Origin: UBA1672 sp964351365
GTDB taxonomy: Bacteria; Pseudomonadota; Alphaproteobacteria; Micavibrionales; Micavibrionaceae
Direction of reading: 5' to 3'
Length of the DNA: 64,000 nucleotides
Assembly: GCA_964351365.1 (NCBI GenBank)
Contig: CAYGNP010000001.1
Span: 124,001-188,000, forward strand
Both the position numbers and the translations under genes were made by a program. The notes below the pieces were generated by a model that saw only the letters and a list, made by a program, of their open reading frames with translations, made no database searches and was not told the origin of the DNA. Below, piece after piece: positions 34,001-42,060 of this stretch. Positions within the stretch are counted from its first letter, which is position 1. Every line of letters starts with the position of its first letter.

Positions 34001-34816
34001 TTACATATACCCCGATGCGCGAAGACGCTCAAAGCTGTCCTCGGTCTCGGTATCCATGGAACGCCCTGCCCGCTCGCTTGTGTTTGTAGTTTCTAGCTCC
34101 TGAATGATTTCCTCGATCGAGCTTGCGCTGCTCTCGACCGGGAAAGTCAGATTTTTCTCGCCGAGGCTACGATAGCGCATCATCTTGCCGGTTTTTTCAT
34201 CCTTGCGCGCCAGATAGAGCGGGCAGAAAGGAATGCCCTCACGCTGGTGGTAACGCCAGATATCAATTTCCGTCCAATGCAAGATAGGGTGAATGCGTAT
34301 GTGCGCGCCCTCAGGGAATTCGGTTTTATATTGATCCCAGAATTCGGGCGGCTGGTCTTTGAAGTCCCAGTTCCCATCGATGGTGCGGGGGGAGAAGACG
34401 CGCTCCTTGGCGCGCAGGCCCTGCTCGTCGCGGCGGATACCGCCGGTTATGCCCTTAAAGCCTTGCTCTTTCATCAGGGTCTTGAGCCCCTCCGTTTTGC
34501 GCATGGCCGATCGCGTATTGGGCGGCAAGGTTTGATCCATTTCCTCTTCGGGGGGGCATGGGTGGTTGATGCAGTTCAGGTTCCATTCCTTGATCAAACG
34601 ATCACGGAACGCGTAGACTTCGTCCATCTCCATACCCGTATCCAATAAGCAGACCGGAAAAGGTACACGCCCCAGAAAGGCTTTGCGCACCATCCAGAGC
34701 ATGGCGGTTGAATCCTTGCCGATTGACCACATCATGCCCATGGGGTCTATGCGGTTATAGGCCTCGCGGATGATGTAGATGGTTTTGGCTTCAAGCTCAT
34801 CGAGATAGCTGTACAC
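34001..34816 (-). CDS. cysD: Sulfate adenylyltransferase small subunit CysD
   Basis: 271 aa, near the usual ~300. PP-loop ATPase: the MWSIGKDSTAMLWMVRKAF motif near residues 29-47, GGIRRDEQGLRAKERVFSPR in the middle, and LHWTEIDIWRYHQREGIPFC. It forms APS from ATP and sulfate with CysN. The C-terminal end MDTETEDSFERLRASGYM is typical. It starts with GTG (MYSYLDELEAKTI); AAGGGCGGG lies ~9 bases upstream. A few N-terminal residues are missing relative to E. coli. First gene of the activation operon, controlled from the promoter at 34886-34915. Confidence 0.92.
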   Translation of the reverse strand: MYSYLDELEAKTIYIIREAYNRIDPMGMMWSIGKDSTAMLWMVRKAFLGRVPFPVCLLDTGMEMDEVYAFRDRLIKEWNLNCINHPCPPEEEMDQTLPPNTRSAMRKTEGLKTLMKEQGFKGITGGIRRDEQGLRAKERVFSPRTIDGNWDFKDQPPEFWDQYKTEFPEGAHIRIHPILHWTEIDIWRYHQREGIPFCPLYLARKDEKTGKMMRYRSLGEKNLTFPVESSASSIEEIIQELETTNTSERAGRSMDTETEDSFERLRASGYM

Positions 34817-34885
34817 TTAAAAAAACCCGCCCTTCATTAAACAACATTTTTTTTGCGTTGTATCATAAAATTATGTGATTTTAGG

Positions 34886-34915
34886 GGTATACAGCAGGGA
34901 TATGCTATAAATCAA
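34886..34915 (-). promoter_or_regulatory. Candidate promoter of the cysD operon
   Basis: On the minus strand TTGATT (34915-34910), an 18-bp spacer, TATACC (34891-34886). The start would lie ~60 bases before the cysD GTG. The TACA-N9-TGTA operator is 2 bp upstream of the -35. Confidence 0.45.
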
Positions 34916-34917
34916 TA

Positions 34918-34934
34918 TACAAAATTTATCTGTA
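34918..34934. promoter_or_regulatory. Candidate sulfur-regulon operator TACA-N9-TGTA (cysD)
   Basis: TACAAAATTTATCTGTA, 17 bp, same arms and spacing as the site at 4725-4741 upstream of cysG. It lies directly after the ugd stop codon and just above the cysD -35 box. Confidence 0.55.
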
Positions 34935-36245
34935 TTATTGGGTTGTGCGTCCAATTGATATGTAGTTAAAGCCCCGTGCTTTCATCTCGGCAGGTTTGTA
35001 TATATTGCGCAAATCTGCAACAACATCGCCTTTCATGAGGGATTTCAGGCGATTTGTATCGAGCGCGCGGAATTCGTTCCATTCGGTGATAATCGTTAAG
35101 GCGTCTGCATCTTGCGCGACGGCGTAAGCATCTTCGCACCATTGCACATCCTCCAGCAGCGCCTTGGCCGGCTCCATGGCTTCTGGGTCATAGGCAGTGA
35201 CGTTCGCTCCAGCTTGCTGAAGGATCTGGATAATGGTTAGTGCGGGTGCATCTCGCATATCATCGGTGTTGGGCTTGAAGGCCACGCCGAGCACGCCGAT
35301 TTTTTTGCCGCGCACATCCCCGCCGCAGGCCTGAATGATTTTATCCGCCATGCGCGCTTTGCGGTCTTCATTTACGGAGACGACGGTTTCAACGATGCGT
35401 TGCGGCGCGCCATATTTCTGCCCTGCTCGCGTCAGCGCGAGCGTGTCTTTGGGGAAGCATGAACCGCCATAGCCGGGGCCAGCGTGCAGGAATTTGGAGC
35501 CGATGCGTCCATCAAGGCCGATGCCTTTGGCAACGTGCTGCACGTCTGCGCCGACTTGCTCACACAGATCGGCGATTTCATTAATAAAAGTGATTTTGGT
35601 GGCCAGAAATGCATTGGCGGCGTATTTGATGATTTCCGCTGTTTCACGTTTGGTAAACAATATTGGTGTTTCGTTGATATAAAGGGGGCGGTAAACCTCG
35701 CGCATGATTTCTTTTGCACGCTCTGATTCGGTGCCAACCACCACACGGTCGGGGCGCATGAAGTCATCGATAGCCGCGCCTTCGCGCAGAAATTCCGGGT
35801 TTGAGGCGACATCAAACTCTGCCTTTGGGTTTTCCTCACGCATGATTTGCTCGACTTCGGCGCCCGTGCCGACGGGGACGGTCGATTTGTTGACAACCAC
35901 TGTGAAGCCCTCAAGGTTTTGCGCAATTTCACGTGCGGCGCCGTGAACGTAACTGAGATCAGCGTCGCGGCCATAACGGCGCGAAGGCGTACCTACAGCG
36001 ATAAAGACTGCGTCGCAGCCCCTTACGCCTTTGGCGATGTCTGTTGTGAACTCTATGCGTTTTCCTTCGATCTGGCGTTTTAAAAGTTCTTCCAGACCAG
36101 GCTCAAAGATTGGGATCTGCCCTTTTTTAAGGCGCTCAATTTTTTGCTCGTCTTTATCAACGCATACGACGCTGTGGCCAAATTCGGCAAAACATGTTCC
36201 TGATACGAGGCCTACATACCCTGTTCCGATCATTCCAATACGCAT
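34935..36245 (-). CDS. ugd: UDP-glucose 6-dehydrogenase
   Basis: 436 aa, full length. Twofold NAD-dependent oxidation of UDP-glucose to UDP-glucuronate, a precursor for surface polysaccharides. N-terminal Rossmann MRIGMIGTGYVGLVSGTCFA; NKSTVPVGTGAEVE; the central catalytic GPGYGGSCFPKDTLAL with its Cys (~residue 261); C-terminal GVAFKPNTDDMRDAP. It lies 119 bp upstream of cysD on the same strand. The sulfur-type operator and promoter between them suggest separate control, and the glycan cluster at 24-27 kb is a plausible consumer. Confidence 0.95.
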   Translation of the reverse strand: MRIGMIGTGYVGLVSGTCFAEFGHSVVCVDKDEQKIERLKKGQIPIFEPGLEELLKRQIEGKRIEFTTDIAKGVRGCDAVFIAVGTPSRRYGRDADLSYVHGAAREIAQNLEGFTVVVNKSTVPVGTGAEVEQIMREENPKAEFDVASNPEFLREGAAIDDFMRPDRVVVGTESERAKEIMREVYRPLYINETPILFTKRETAEIIKYAANAFLATKITFINEIADLCEQVGADVQHVAKGIGLDGRIGSKFLHAGPGYGGSCFPKDTLALTRAGQKYGAPQRIVETVVSVNEDRKARMADKIIQACGGDVRGKKIGVLGVAFKPNTDDMRDAPALTIIQILQQAGANVTAYDPEAMEPAKALLEDVQWCEDAYAVAQDADALTIITEWNEFRALDTNRLKSLMKGDVVADLRNIYKPAEMKARGFNYISIGRTTQ

Positions 36246-36417
36246 TAATTTCTTCCTTGCCCCTGTTTCCTAAAATATTAGAGAAACCTAAATCATTTTA
36301 AAAGTGAAAGGAAGGGCTCTTAATGTCATGAAAATTAATTATTTCATAGAGTCTTGTTTGTTATTATAGTATGAATCAATTAGATTTTTAATTTTTTATA
36401 TTAATTAGGAAAGTATT

Positions 36418-37209
36418 ATGGCCAAGACACAGAAACCAGAGAAAAAAAATGGCAGCGCTCCCGAAGAAAAAGCAGCTCCTTTACCGCTTTTTTATAAAAA
36501 ACCTGTCCCGCTAGATGCTAAAAAGCATAGTGATCTGTCTTTAAAAAAGAATTTTGGCTTTAATTTTACGAAGAGCGTAAATGCCGTACCCGTAAATATT
36601 GTGGAAATGCCGCAAATCTGTCACTGCTACCCCATTGCTTTTAGCCCGGATGAAAATGCGACGCCGGTTGCTTTGATTGGTTTACGCGATAGCGAGAACC
36701 TGTTTTTAAATACCGATGGCACGTGGGCAGAGAATGTTTATATACCTGCTTATATCCGCCGTTATCCGTTCATTTTTTCTGAAATACCCGGCACAGAGCA
36801 ACTTACGCTATGTGTAGATAATACGGATGAGGTGATTGAGAAATCCAAGTCTCAGCTCTTTTTTGATGACGAGGGTAAGCCGAGTGAGCTCTCCAAAAAT
36901 GCACTTGAATTTTGCAAATCCTATCATGCTGCCGCGCAGCAAACACAAGCCTTTGGTAAGGCCCTTGCACAAAGCGGTTTGCTGATTGAGCGTGAAGCAC
37001 AAATTAATGTTGCGGGCAATAAGCGCATTAATTTTTCCGGGTTTAGGATCATAGATGAGAAAAAACTGGCTGAACTTGATGACAAAGTTTTTCTTGAATG
37101 GCGTGCAAAGGGCTGGATTCCTTTTATATACGCGCATCTTTTTTCAGGGGCTCAATGGCAGAGGCTCACAAAGCTATTAAATCAGCGCATAGAAAAAGAA
37201 GCAGCATAA
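36418..37209 (+). CDS. SapC family protein
   Basis: 263 aa. Residues ~55-240 match SapC (PF07277-type): VNAVPVNIVEMPQICHCYPI, VALIGLRDSENLFLNTDG, VYIPAYIRRYPFIFSEI and LFFDDEGKPSELSKNALEF. The N-terminal 45 residues are charged and disordered. No signal peptide or membrane helix is present. SapC was named after a Campylobacter S-layer-linked gene and is common in alpha- and gammaproteobacteria, but its biochemical role is unsettled. It stands divergent from ugd; the 172-bp spacer is AT-rich with a TATAGT-like box near 36370. An AGGAAAG site precedes the ATG. Confidence 0.85.
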   Translation: MAKTQKPEKKNGSAPEEKAAPLPLFYKKPVPLDAKKHSDLSLKKNFGFNFTKSVNAVPVNIVEMPQICHCYPIAFSPDENATPVALIGLRDSENLFLNTDGTWAENVYIPAYIRRYPFIFSEIPGTEQLTLCVDNTDEVIEKSKSQLFFDDEGKPSELSKNALEFCKSYHAAAQQTQAFGKALAQSGLLIEREAQINVAGNKRINFSGFRIIDEKKLAELDDKVFLEWRAKGWIPFIYAHLFSGAQWQRLTKLLNQRIEKEAA

Positions 37210-37277
37210 AATTAAAAAATCATTGCACAACAATGACATAACAAGGTCTGTGGATAGGTTTATGTTTTTTATTACTT

Positions 37278-37290
37278 CATGTTGAACATG
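37278..37290. promoter_or_regulatory. Palindrome upstream of HTH gene
   Basis: CATGTTGAACATG, a 13-bp inverted repeat with a single central base, 62 bp before the ATG of the HTH/coiled-coil gene. A candidate autoregulatory operator; no second copy noticed in the window. Confidence 0.35.
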
Positions 37291-37352
37291 TTTGTTGCGT
37301 TGTGATAAATTCTATTCAGATCATAAAATATTAGAGCAAATGAGGAATAATC

Positions 37353-37967
37353 ATGGCGAAAGTTGGCGCGCAGAGAGCAGCAGTTCTTACTGGTAAATCT
37401 AAATCTACGGTTCAACGCGCGATGAATAGCGGTAAGTTGTCTTATGAACTTGATCAGAATAATCGGCGCGTGATTGATGTCTCTGAACTAGAGCGTGTTT
37501 TTGGTATTCAGCAGCAGAGCCTAAAAGAGCCAGCAGCGCAAAATCAAGCGGAAGTAGAGGTTTCAAACCGTGATATTGAAGCCGCCGTTGAAAAAGAGAG
37601 GCTTATCATGCAGATTAAAATGCTTGAAATGCAGCTCTCAACGGCGGAAGAGCGAATTGATGACCTCTGTGATCAGCGTGATAAATGGGAGAAACAGGCC
37701 TCTCAGGTTTTGATTACAAGCCAGTATTCACAAAAACAAGCGGAAGAGTTGCGTGCGCAAATCAAAGACCGTGAGGAACGTGCGCGTCAACGTCGTTTGC
37801 AAAATGCAAAAGTGCAAAATGCTCAAGCGCGCAGTGAGTTTTCCAGACCTAAATCTGAAGACGCACGTAAACTTGATGAGAGAATGCAAGCTTTGAAAGC
37901 ACAAAATGAGAACACGACCGAGCAAGGTGGATCTGTGTTCCGTTTCTGGAAGCGCGCGCGCGGCTAA
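37353..37967 (+). CDS. HTH plus coiled-coil DNA-binding protein
   Basis: 204 aa. Residues ~5-50 form a MerR/excisionase-like helix-turn-helix (AVLTGKSKSTVQRAMNSGKL, then RRVIDVSELERVFG). Residues ~70-160 are a long heptad coiled coil (EKERLIMQIKMLEMQLSTAE). The C-terminal tail is disordered and ends basic (FRFWKRARG). This layout resembles small plasmid-borne DNA-binding proteins and KfrA-like proteins that multimerise along DNA; that is an analogy, not a demonstrated homology. AGGAATAATC precedes the ATG and a 13-bp palindrome lies upstream. It may be a relic of an integrated element or a chromosomal architectural factor. Confidence 0.75.
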   Translation: MAKVGAQRAAVLTGKSKSTVQRAMNSGKLSYELDQNNRRVIDVSELERVFGIQQQSLKEPAAQNQAEVEVSNRDIEAAVEKERLIMQIKMLEMQLSTAEERIDDLCDQRDKWEKQASQVLITSQYSQKQAEELRAQIKDREERARQRRLQNAKVQNAQARSEFSRPKSEDARKLDERMQALKAQNENTTEQGGSVFRFWKRARG

Positions 37968-38361
37968 GTTTAAAAGGGTGACTTGGTATAGTCTGTTTCG
38001 TTTTTGAGCTGTCAAGGTTCTTAATTTTTCTTATCATTTCTTTTTGTCTTGCCGCCAGAAATATGTAAGCTCCTTTGGAGCAGTTTAGAGAAAAACCTGT
38101 TGGTGCATATCTAAGACCGTTTACGTTGCCCGAACCGTTTGCGCATTCGGATCATCGTGTTATTTCCGGATGGCTGCCGATTAAAAATTTCATAGCGCTT
38201 TACATCTTTGACTCCTAAATTATTTAAAGGTAGGTGTAAGGCCCTTATATTTTATAAATTTCTGTCAAATTTTAGTTTACTTTACCGTAAATCAGAGTTG
38301 GCATTTTTTTCTCCTCAGGTGTTATACTATTTTCAGCAATAATGTTCTGTGAGGTTTGAAA
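37968..38361. other. Intergenic region with an orphan reading frame
   Basis: 394 bp between two plus-strand genes. Besides the open frame at 38075-38218 it holds AT-rich DNA; GTTATACTATTT near 38322 could carry the -10 box of the downstream gene. No RNA gene recognised. Confidence 0.4.
38075..38218 (+). other. Possible small ORF or gene remnant (47 aa)
   Basis: An open frame without ATG, beginning at a TTG right after an in-frame stop, encodes segments such as GAYLRPFTLPEPFAHSDHRV and GWLPIKNFIALYIFDS. Its residue composition looks protein-like, but no ribosome-binding site precedes it. It may be a decayed fragment, a leader, or chance. Confidence 0.25.
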
Positions 38362-39129
38362 ATGAGAGTGGCTGGTTTTCTTTTGCTTTTTTCAATAGGT
38401 TTAATTCCCGGTATCCTGCACGCACAAGAGAATCAGGACATGCCTGCTCCTGTTTCGGAGCAAGAGGAAAAGGAGGAGAATATTTTCTCTAAAGCCACGC
38501 CAGCGCAAATCGATGAAGCTGAGCGTTTTTACAAATATTGTAGAGAAAATCCTATTTTAAGTGCGCAAAAAAACTGTACTTGTGCGAGTGGCATGTTTTT
38601 GGATACGCGCATGAAAATGGGGCCAGAGGCCAGTATAGATGAAATTATAGCCGCCAATAGAAATACCTGCCTTTTGGATCCAGATCAATCTACAGCGGGT
38701 TATAATGAAGGTGATCCAGACTTATCTAAGGTCACTGAAAAGCAACTGGCTGAAGCCGAAGATGTGTATAATTTTTGTACTAACAATCCGAGTTATAACA
38801 ATTCTTATGATTGTGATTGTTTTGCCGCGAAGTTTCTGGATCAGAGATTAAAACTTGGCCCTCTTGCCGACCGGACATATATTTACACTTTGCTGAGCAG
38901 TGATTGCCGGAATGTTGTTGCGACCACTGGTATTGAATATACCTCTTGCATGAGCCAAACTTCATTGCTCAACACTGGCGGGTATGAGCGTAAGAAGTTT
39001 TGTGAGTGTTATGCGCGTCGTTGGGCTCGTGATTATGAGGCTTATACAGGCATTATGAATAGAGCTACAACGAGACAAATCCGCTTTACGGCGCAGAGTT
39101 ATTGCCGGCAGCCAGAAGCATATAAGTAA
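38362..39129 (+). CDS. Secreted protein with three Cys-patterned repeats
   Basis: 255 aa from the ATG at 38362 (GAGGTTTGAAA upstream). Signal peptide MRVAGFLLLFSIGLIPGILHA, then an acidic linker. Three repeats follow. Repeats 1 and 2 share C-x11-C-x-C-x28-C (C60, C72, C74, C103; C139, C151, C153, C182), with FLDTRMKMGPEA and FLDQRLKLGPLA as equivalent segments. The third is looser (C196, C214, C216, C248). Twelve Cys suggest disulphides, or metal binding at the CxC pairs. No known family recognised. Convergent with the acyl-CoA dehydrogenase gene at a 7-bp gap. Confidence 0.75.
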   Translation: MRVAGFLLLFSIGLIPGILHAQENQDMPAPVSEQEEKEENIFSKATPAQIDEAERFYKYCRENPILSAQKNCTCASGMFLDTRMKMGPEASIDEIIAANRNTCLLDPDQSTAGYNEGDPDLSKVTEKQLAEAEDVYNFCTNNPSYNNSYDCDCFAAKFLDQRLKLGPLADRTYIYTLLSSDCRNVVATTGIEYTSCMSQTSLLNTGGYERKKFCECYARRWARDYEAYTGIMNRATTRQIRFTAQSYCRQPEAYK

Positions 39130-39136
39130 GAGTTTT

Positions 39137-40735
39137 TTAAAATACTGAGAGCTCAGATTTTGCAGTTGGCAGGATATGCTTTTTGTAAAAGGCAGTAAGA
39201 TCAGAGATGCTCATGCCTGATTGCGCCTCATAATCGGATTTCTTATCGCATGCAGTTTTGAGCATAAAGCCCCCTATCTCGATCGCGATCGCCTTTAGAT
39301 AGGATGAGGCCAATCCGGCAATCTCGTCCATCTTTTTTTGTTTTCCCAGATCAAGCAGTTGCTCTGTTGCGCGCGTGAGATCCTCTGAGCCATTTATTTC
39401 TGCGATCAGTTCCTTCACCGCCTTGCCACCATCACGCAGAATTTTGCGGAAAACCAGATCTGCGGCCTGAATGCCGTTTGTACCCTCGTAGATGGGGAGG
39501 ATGCGGGCATCGCGGTAATATTGCGCTGCGCCAGTTTCCTCTATGAAGCCCATTCCGCCGTGAATTTGCACGCCCGTGGATGTGACCTCTACGGCCATAT
39601 CGGTACACCATGATTTTACGATTGGTGTGAGGAGATCAACACGGGCGCGGGCTGTTTCATCACCGGCAATTGATTGATCAAGGCTGATGGCCGCACTGTA
39701 GGTCATCAGGCGTCCGGCGAGGATTTTAGATTGCATGTCCAGAAGCATGCGCCGGACATCCGGGTGCTGCGCGATGGAAATTCTTTCACCAGAGGTGAGG
39801 GATTTTCCCTGAACGCGATCATTCGCATACCATATGGCCTGCTGAAGGGCGCGCTCTGCGATGGCGACACCTTGCAAGCCCACAGAAAGCCTTGCATTAT
39901 TCATCATCGTGAACATATATTTAAGACCCTGATGTTCTTCGCCGACAAGGTATCCGGTTGCGCCATCGAATTCCATCGTACATGTGGGGGAGGCGTGGAT
40001 GCCAAGCTTATGCTCCAAGCCGATGCAGTTTACGGAATTTCGAGTGCCGTCTTCTAGGATTTTGGGTACGATGAAGAGCGATATGCCCTTAACGTCATCA
40101 GGGGCGTCCGGCAGGCGGGCAAGCACCAGATGGATGATGTTCTCCGTCAAATCATGATCGCCATAGGTAATATAAATTTTTTGGCCCGATATTTTGTACG
40201 CGGCGGCGGTTTTTTCAGCCTTGGTGCGGATGAGGCCAAGATCTGATCCGGCTTGAGGCTCGGTCAGGTTCATGGTTCCCGTCCATTCCCCAGAGATAAG
40301 TTTTTGCAGATAGTCCTGTTTCTGCTGGTCTGAGCCGTGGCAAAATATTGCCTCGACAGCACCCTGATTGAGCAGCGGGCACAGGCCAAAGGACATATTG
40401 GCCCCTTGCCACATTTCCTGAATGGGGAAGGCGAGCGCCCAAGGGAGACCTTGCCCACCATAATCGGGGTCAAAGGGCACGGCGTTCCAGCCGCCTTCGC
40501 AATAGGCCTTGTACGCTTGTTTGAAGCCGTCTGCACATTTTACGCTCCCGTTTTCAAGGCGCGCTCCTTGCGCATCGGCTGGCTTATTCAACGGCGCGAG
40601 TACCTCAGACGCGAGTTTTGCCGCTTCCTCCAGAACCGCCTCACAGGTTTCAGGATCTAACTCGTCATGCGTAAAACCTAAAACATCTCTCAAGATGAAT
40701 AGCATATCATTAACAGGTGGTCGGTAATTGCTCAT
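39137..40735 (-). CDS. Acyl-CoA dehydrogenase, DmdC/FadE-like
   Basis: 532 aa. FAD-dependent alpha,beta-dehydrogenation of an acyl-CoA. Visible: MNLTEPQAGSDLGLIRTKAE (FAD/substrate region), MNNARLSVGLQGVAIAERAL, IHGGMGFIEETGAAQYYRDA and LPIYEGTNGIQAADLVFRKI, the last containing the catalytic Glu of the YEGTNGIQ motif. The C-terminal ~100-residue extension is typical of the DmdC-like branch (3-methylmercaptopropionyl-CoA and other acyl-CoAs), slightly shorter than the usual ~590. Substrate is open. It starts with MSNYRPPVNDMLFILRDV and lies just 1 bp after the stop of the membrane protein gene upstream. Confidence 0.88.
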   Translation of the reverse strand: MSNYRPPVNDMLFILRDVLGFTHDELDPETCEAVLEEAAKLASEVLAPLNKPADAQGARLENGSVKCADGFKQAYKAYCEGGWNAVPFDPDYGGQGLPWALAFPIQEMWQGANMSFGLCPLLNQGAVEAIFCHGSDQQKQDYLQKLISGEWTGTMNLTEPQAGSDLGLIRTKAEKTAAAYKISGQKIYITYGDHDLTENIIHLVLARLPDAPDDVKGISLFIVPKILEDGTRNSVNCIGLEHKLGIHASPTCTMEFDGATGYLVGEEHQGLKYMFTMMNNARLSVGLQGVAIAERALQQAIWYANDRVQGKSLTSGERISIAQHPDVRRMLLDMQSKILAGRLMTYSAAISLDQSIAGDETARARVDLLTPIVKSWCTDMAVEVTSTGVQIHGGMGFIEETGAAQYYRDARILPIYEGTNGIQAADLVFRKILRDGGKAVKELIAEINGSEDLTRATEQLLDLGKQKKMDEIAGLASSYLKAIAIEIGGFMLKTACDKKSDYEAQSGMSISDLTAFYKKHILPTAKSELSVF

Positions 40736-40736
40736 T

Positions 40737-41213
40737 CTAAAAGTCTAAACCCAAAGAGTTTAAAATTACGCCAACAAACAGGATAAAAATGACTGCAGCA
40801 AGGGCGATGATCATATATTGCGCCATGATGGCGCCAATACCAAAGCCAATCGCTGTTCCGCCTATCCAGCGATTATGGTGTTTAATCAGCCCTACAGCGC
40901 CATTTATAATACCGCCGAGAGCAACAAGAATTACAATTAAGGACCAGTAATCGGTCCAGTGCACTGGATTCTTTGCGGGTGGTTTTGTTTCCGGTTTTTC
41001 AGCCCCCGTCATGGCGGCGGTGATTTTTTCTTTAATGCTCAGCGCTTTTTCTATTGCTAAGTCCTCTATCGGGGGTGATGGGGGAGAGAAATGGGACAGA
41101 AGCCATGGCGTGGTCACAGACATGGAGAAGGCGATCAGCGCAATGATAAGTCCTATAAGCGCAAAACTCTGGCTGTCATCTTGCTTTTCCCTATTTGGCA
41201 TTGTCTCGGTCAT
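40737..41213 (-). CDS. Unknown membrane protein
   Basis: 158 aa, not recognised. Hydrophobic segments at about 17-38 (SFALIGLIIALIAFSMSV), 91-110 and 125-155 predict three helices, with a Pro/Lys-rich loop between the first two (KPETKPPAKNPVHW). AAGGAGCGTGCCAG precedes the ATG. Only one base separates it from the acyl-CoA dehydrogenase gene downstream, so they are co-transcribed, but no functional tie is apparent. It is divergent from the lytic transglycosylase at 41263. Confidence 0.7.
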   Translation of the reverse strand: MTETMPNREKQDDSQSFALIGLIIALIAFSMSVTTPWLLSHFSPPSPPIEDLAIEKALSIKEKITAAMTGAEKPETKPPAKNPVHWTDYWSLIVILVALGGIINGAVGLIKHHNRWIGGTAIGFGIGAIMAQYMIIALAAVIFILFVGVILNSLGLDF

Positions 41214-41262
41214 TCTGGCACGCTCCTTGCAAAGTTGGTTTTAGCAACGATAAGTGTAAGAT

Positions 41263-42060
41263 ATGACTGAATATAACGCAATACAGCAATTAAGCGCACA
41301 GGCTCCGCGGCATGTGGTGAGTGCCGTGCAAAAGGCCAGCGCACGCAGCGGGGTTAATTTTTCCTATTTGCTTAATCAAGCCAAGGTAGAGAGCAGTTTT
41401 AACCCTCAGGCCAAGGCCAAGACCAGCTCTGCGACAGGGCTTTATCAGTTTATCGATTCGACATGGATGAGCATGATTGAACGCTATGGAGAGGATTATG
41501 GGATTGATACCAGCGGCAAGAGCCGTGCGGATATTCTTGCCTTGCGTAAAGATCCGCAAGCGGCCTCGTTTATGGCAGCGGCTTTTGCCTCTGAGAATGA
41601 GAAGTTTCTTGATGCACATTGGGGCGGTCAGAGTGGGCCAACCGAGCTTTATCTTGCGCATTTTATGGGCGCTAGCGGGGCGGCGTCATTTTTGAATGCG
41701 CGGGATGAGAACCCGTTTCAGCCAGCTGCGGATTTATATCCGGCGGCAGCGCGGGCGAATAGGGCCGTATTTTATGACCCTGATACCGGCAAAGCACGCA
41801 GCTTGGCGCAAGTTTATGATTTCTTTGACCGGAAATTTGCCCCCGCCCAAAGCGCGCAAGCGCCGCAAGAGAAGATTGCCTCAGCGCCAAAGTCTTATAA
41901 TTCGCTTTACTCCCCCAGCACGCAGATCTCTGATCATTCCTTCATGCGCCTGACGATGGAAAACCGCGAGCAGACTGTGCCTTCTAATAACGGGTTTTTC
42001 AGTCTGTTGGTGAAACCGCTTGACGTGATGTTGCTTGTGCAAGATAAATCTGATGTATGA
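41263..42060 (+). CDS. Lytic transglycosylase (SLT domain) without signal peptide
   Basis: 265 aa. Residues ~15-160 hold an SLT-type fold: LNQAKVESSFNPQAKAKTSS with the catalytic Glu at ~residue 44, ATGLYQFIDSTWMSMIERYG, and the later ELYLAHFMGASGAASFL with the family's Tyr. It cleaves peptidoglycan to 1,6-anhydromuropeptides. No signal peptide is seen, so export may use a dedicated apparatus such as flagellar or secretion machinery, as for SLT proteins fused to rod-cap domains. The C-terminal ~100 residues are disordered. The stop overlaps the next gene (ATGA). Confidence 0.82.
   Translation: MTEYNAIQQLSAQAPRHVVSAVQKASARSGVNFSYLLNQAKVESSFNPQAKAKTSSATGLYQFIDSTWMSMIERYGEDYGIDTSGKSRADILALRKDPQAASFMAAAFASENEKFLDAHWGGQSGPTELYLAHFMGASGAASFLNARDENPFQPAADLYPAAARANRAVFYDPDTGKARSLAQVYDFFDRKFAPAQSAQAPQEKIASAPKSYNSLYSPSTQISDHSFMRLTMENREQTVPSNNGFFSLLVKPLDVMLLVQDKSDV

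Noticed and set aside
34868..34879. CATAA-N2-TTATG-like palindrome near cysD as an operator
   Set aside because: No matching copy upstream of cysG; AT-rich palindromes of this length occur by chance in such DNA.
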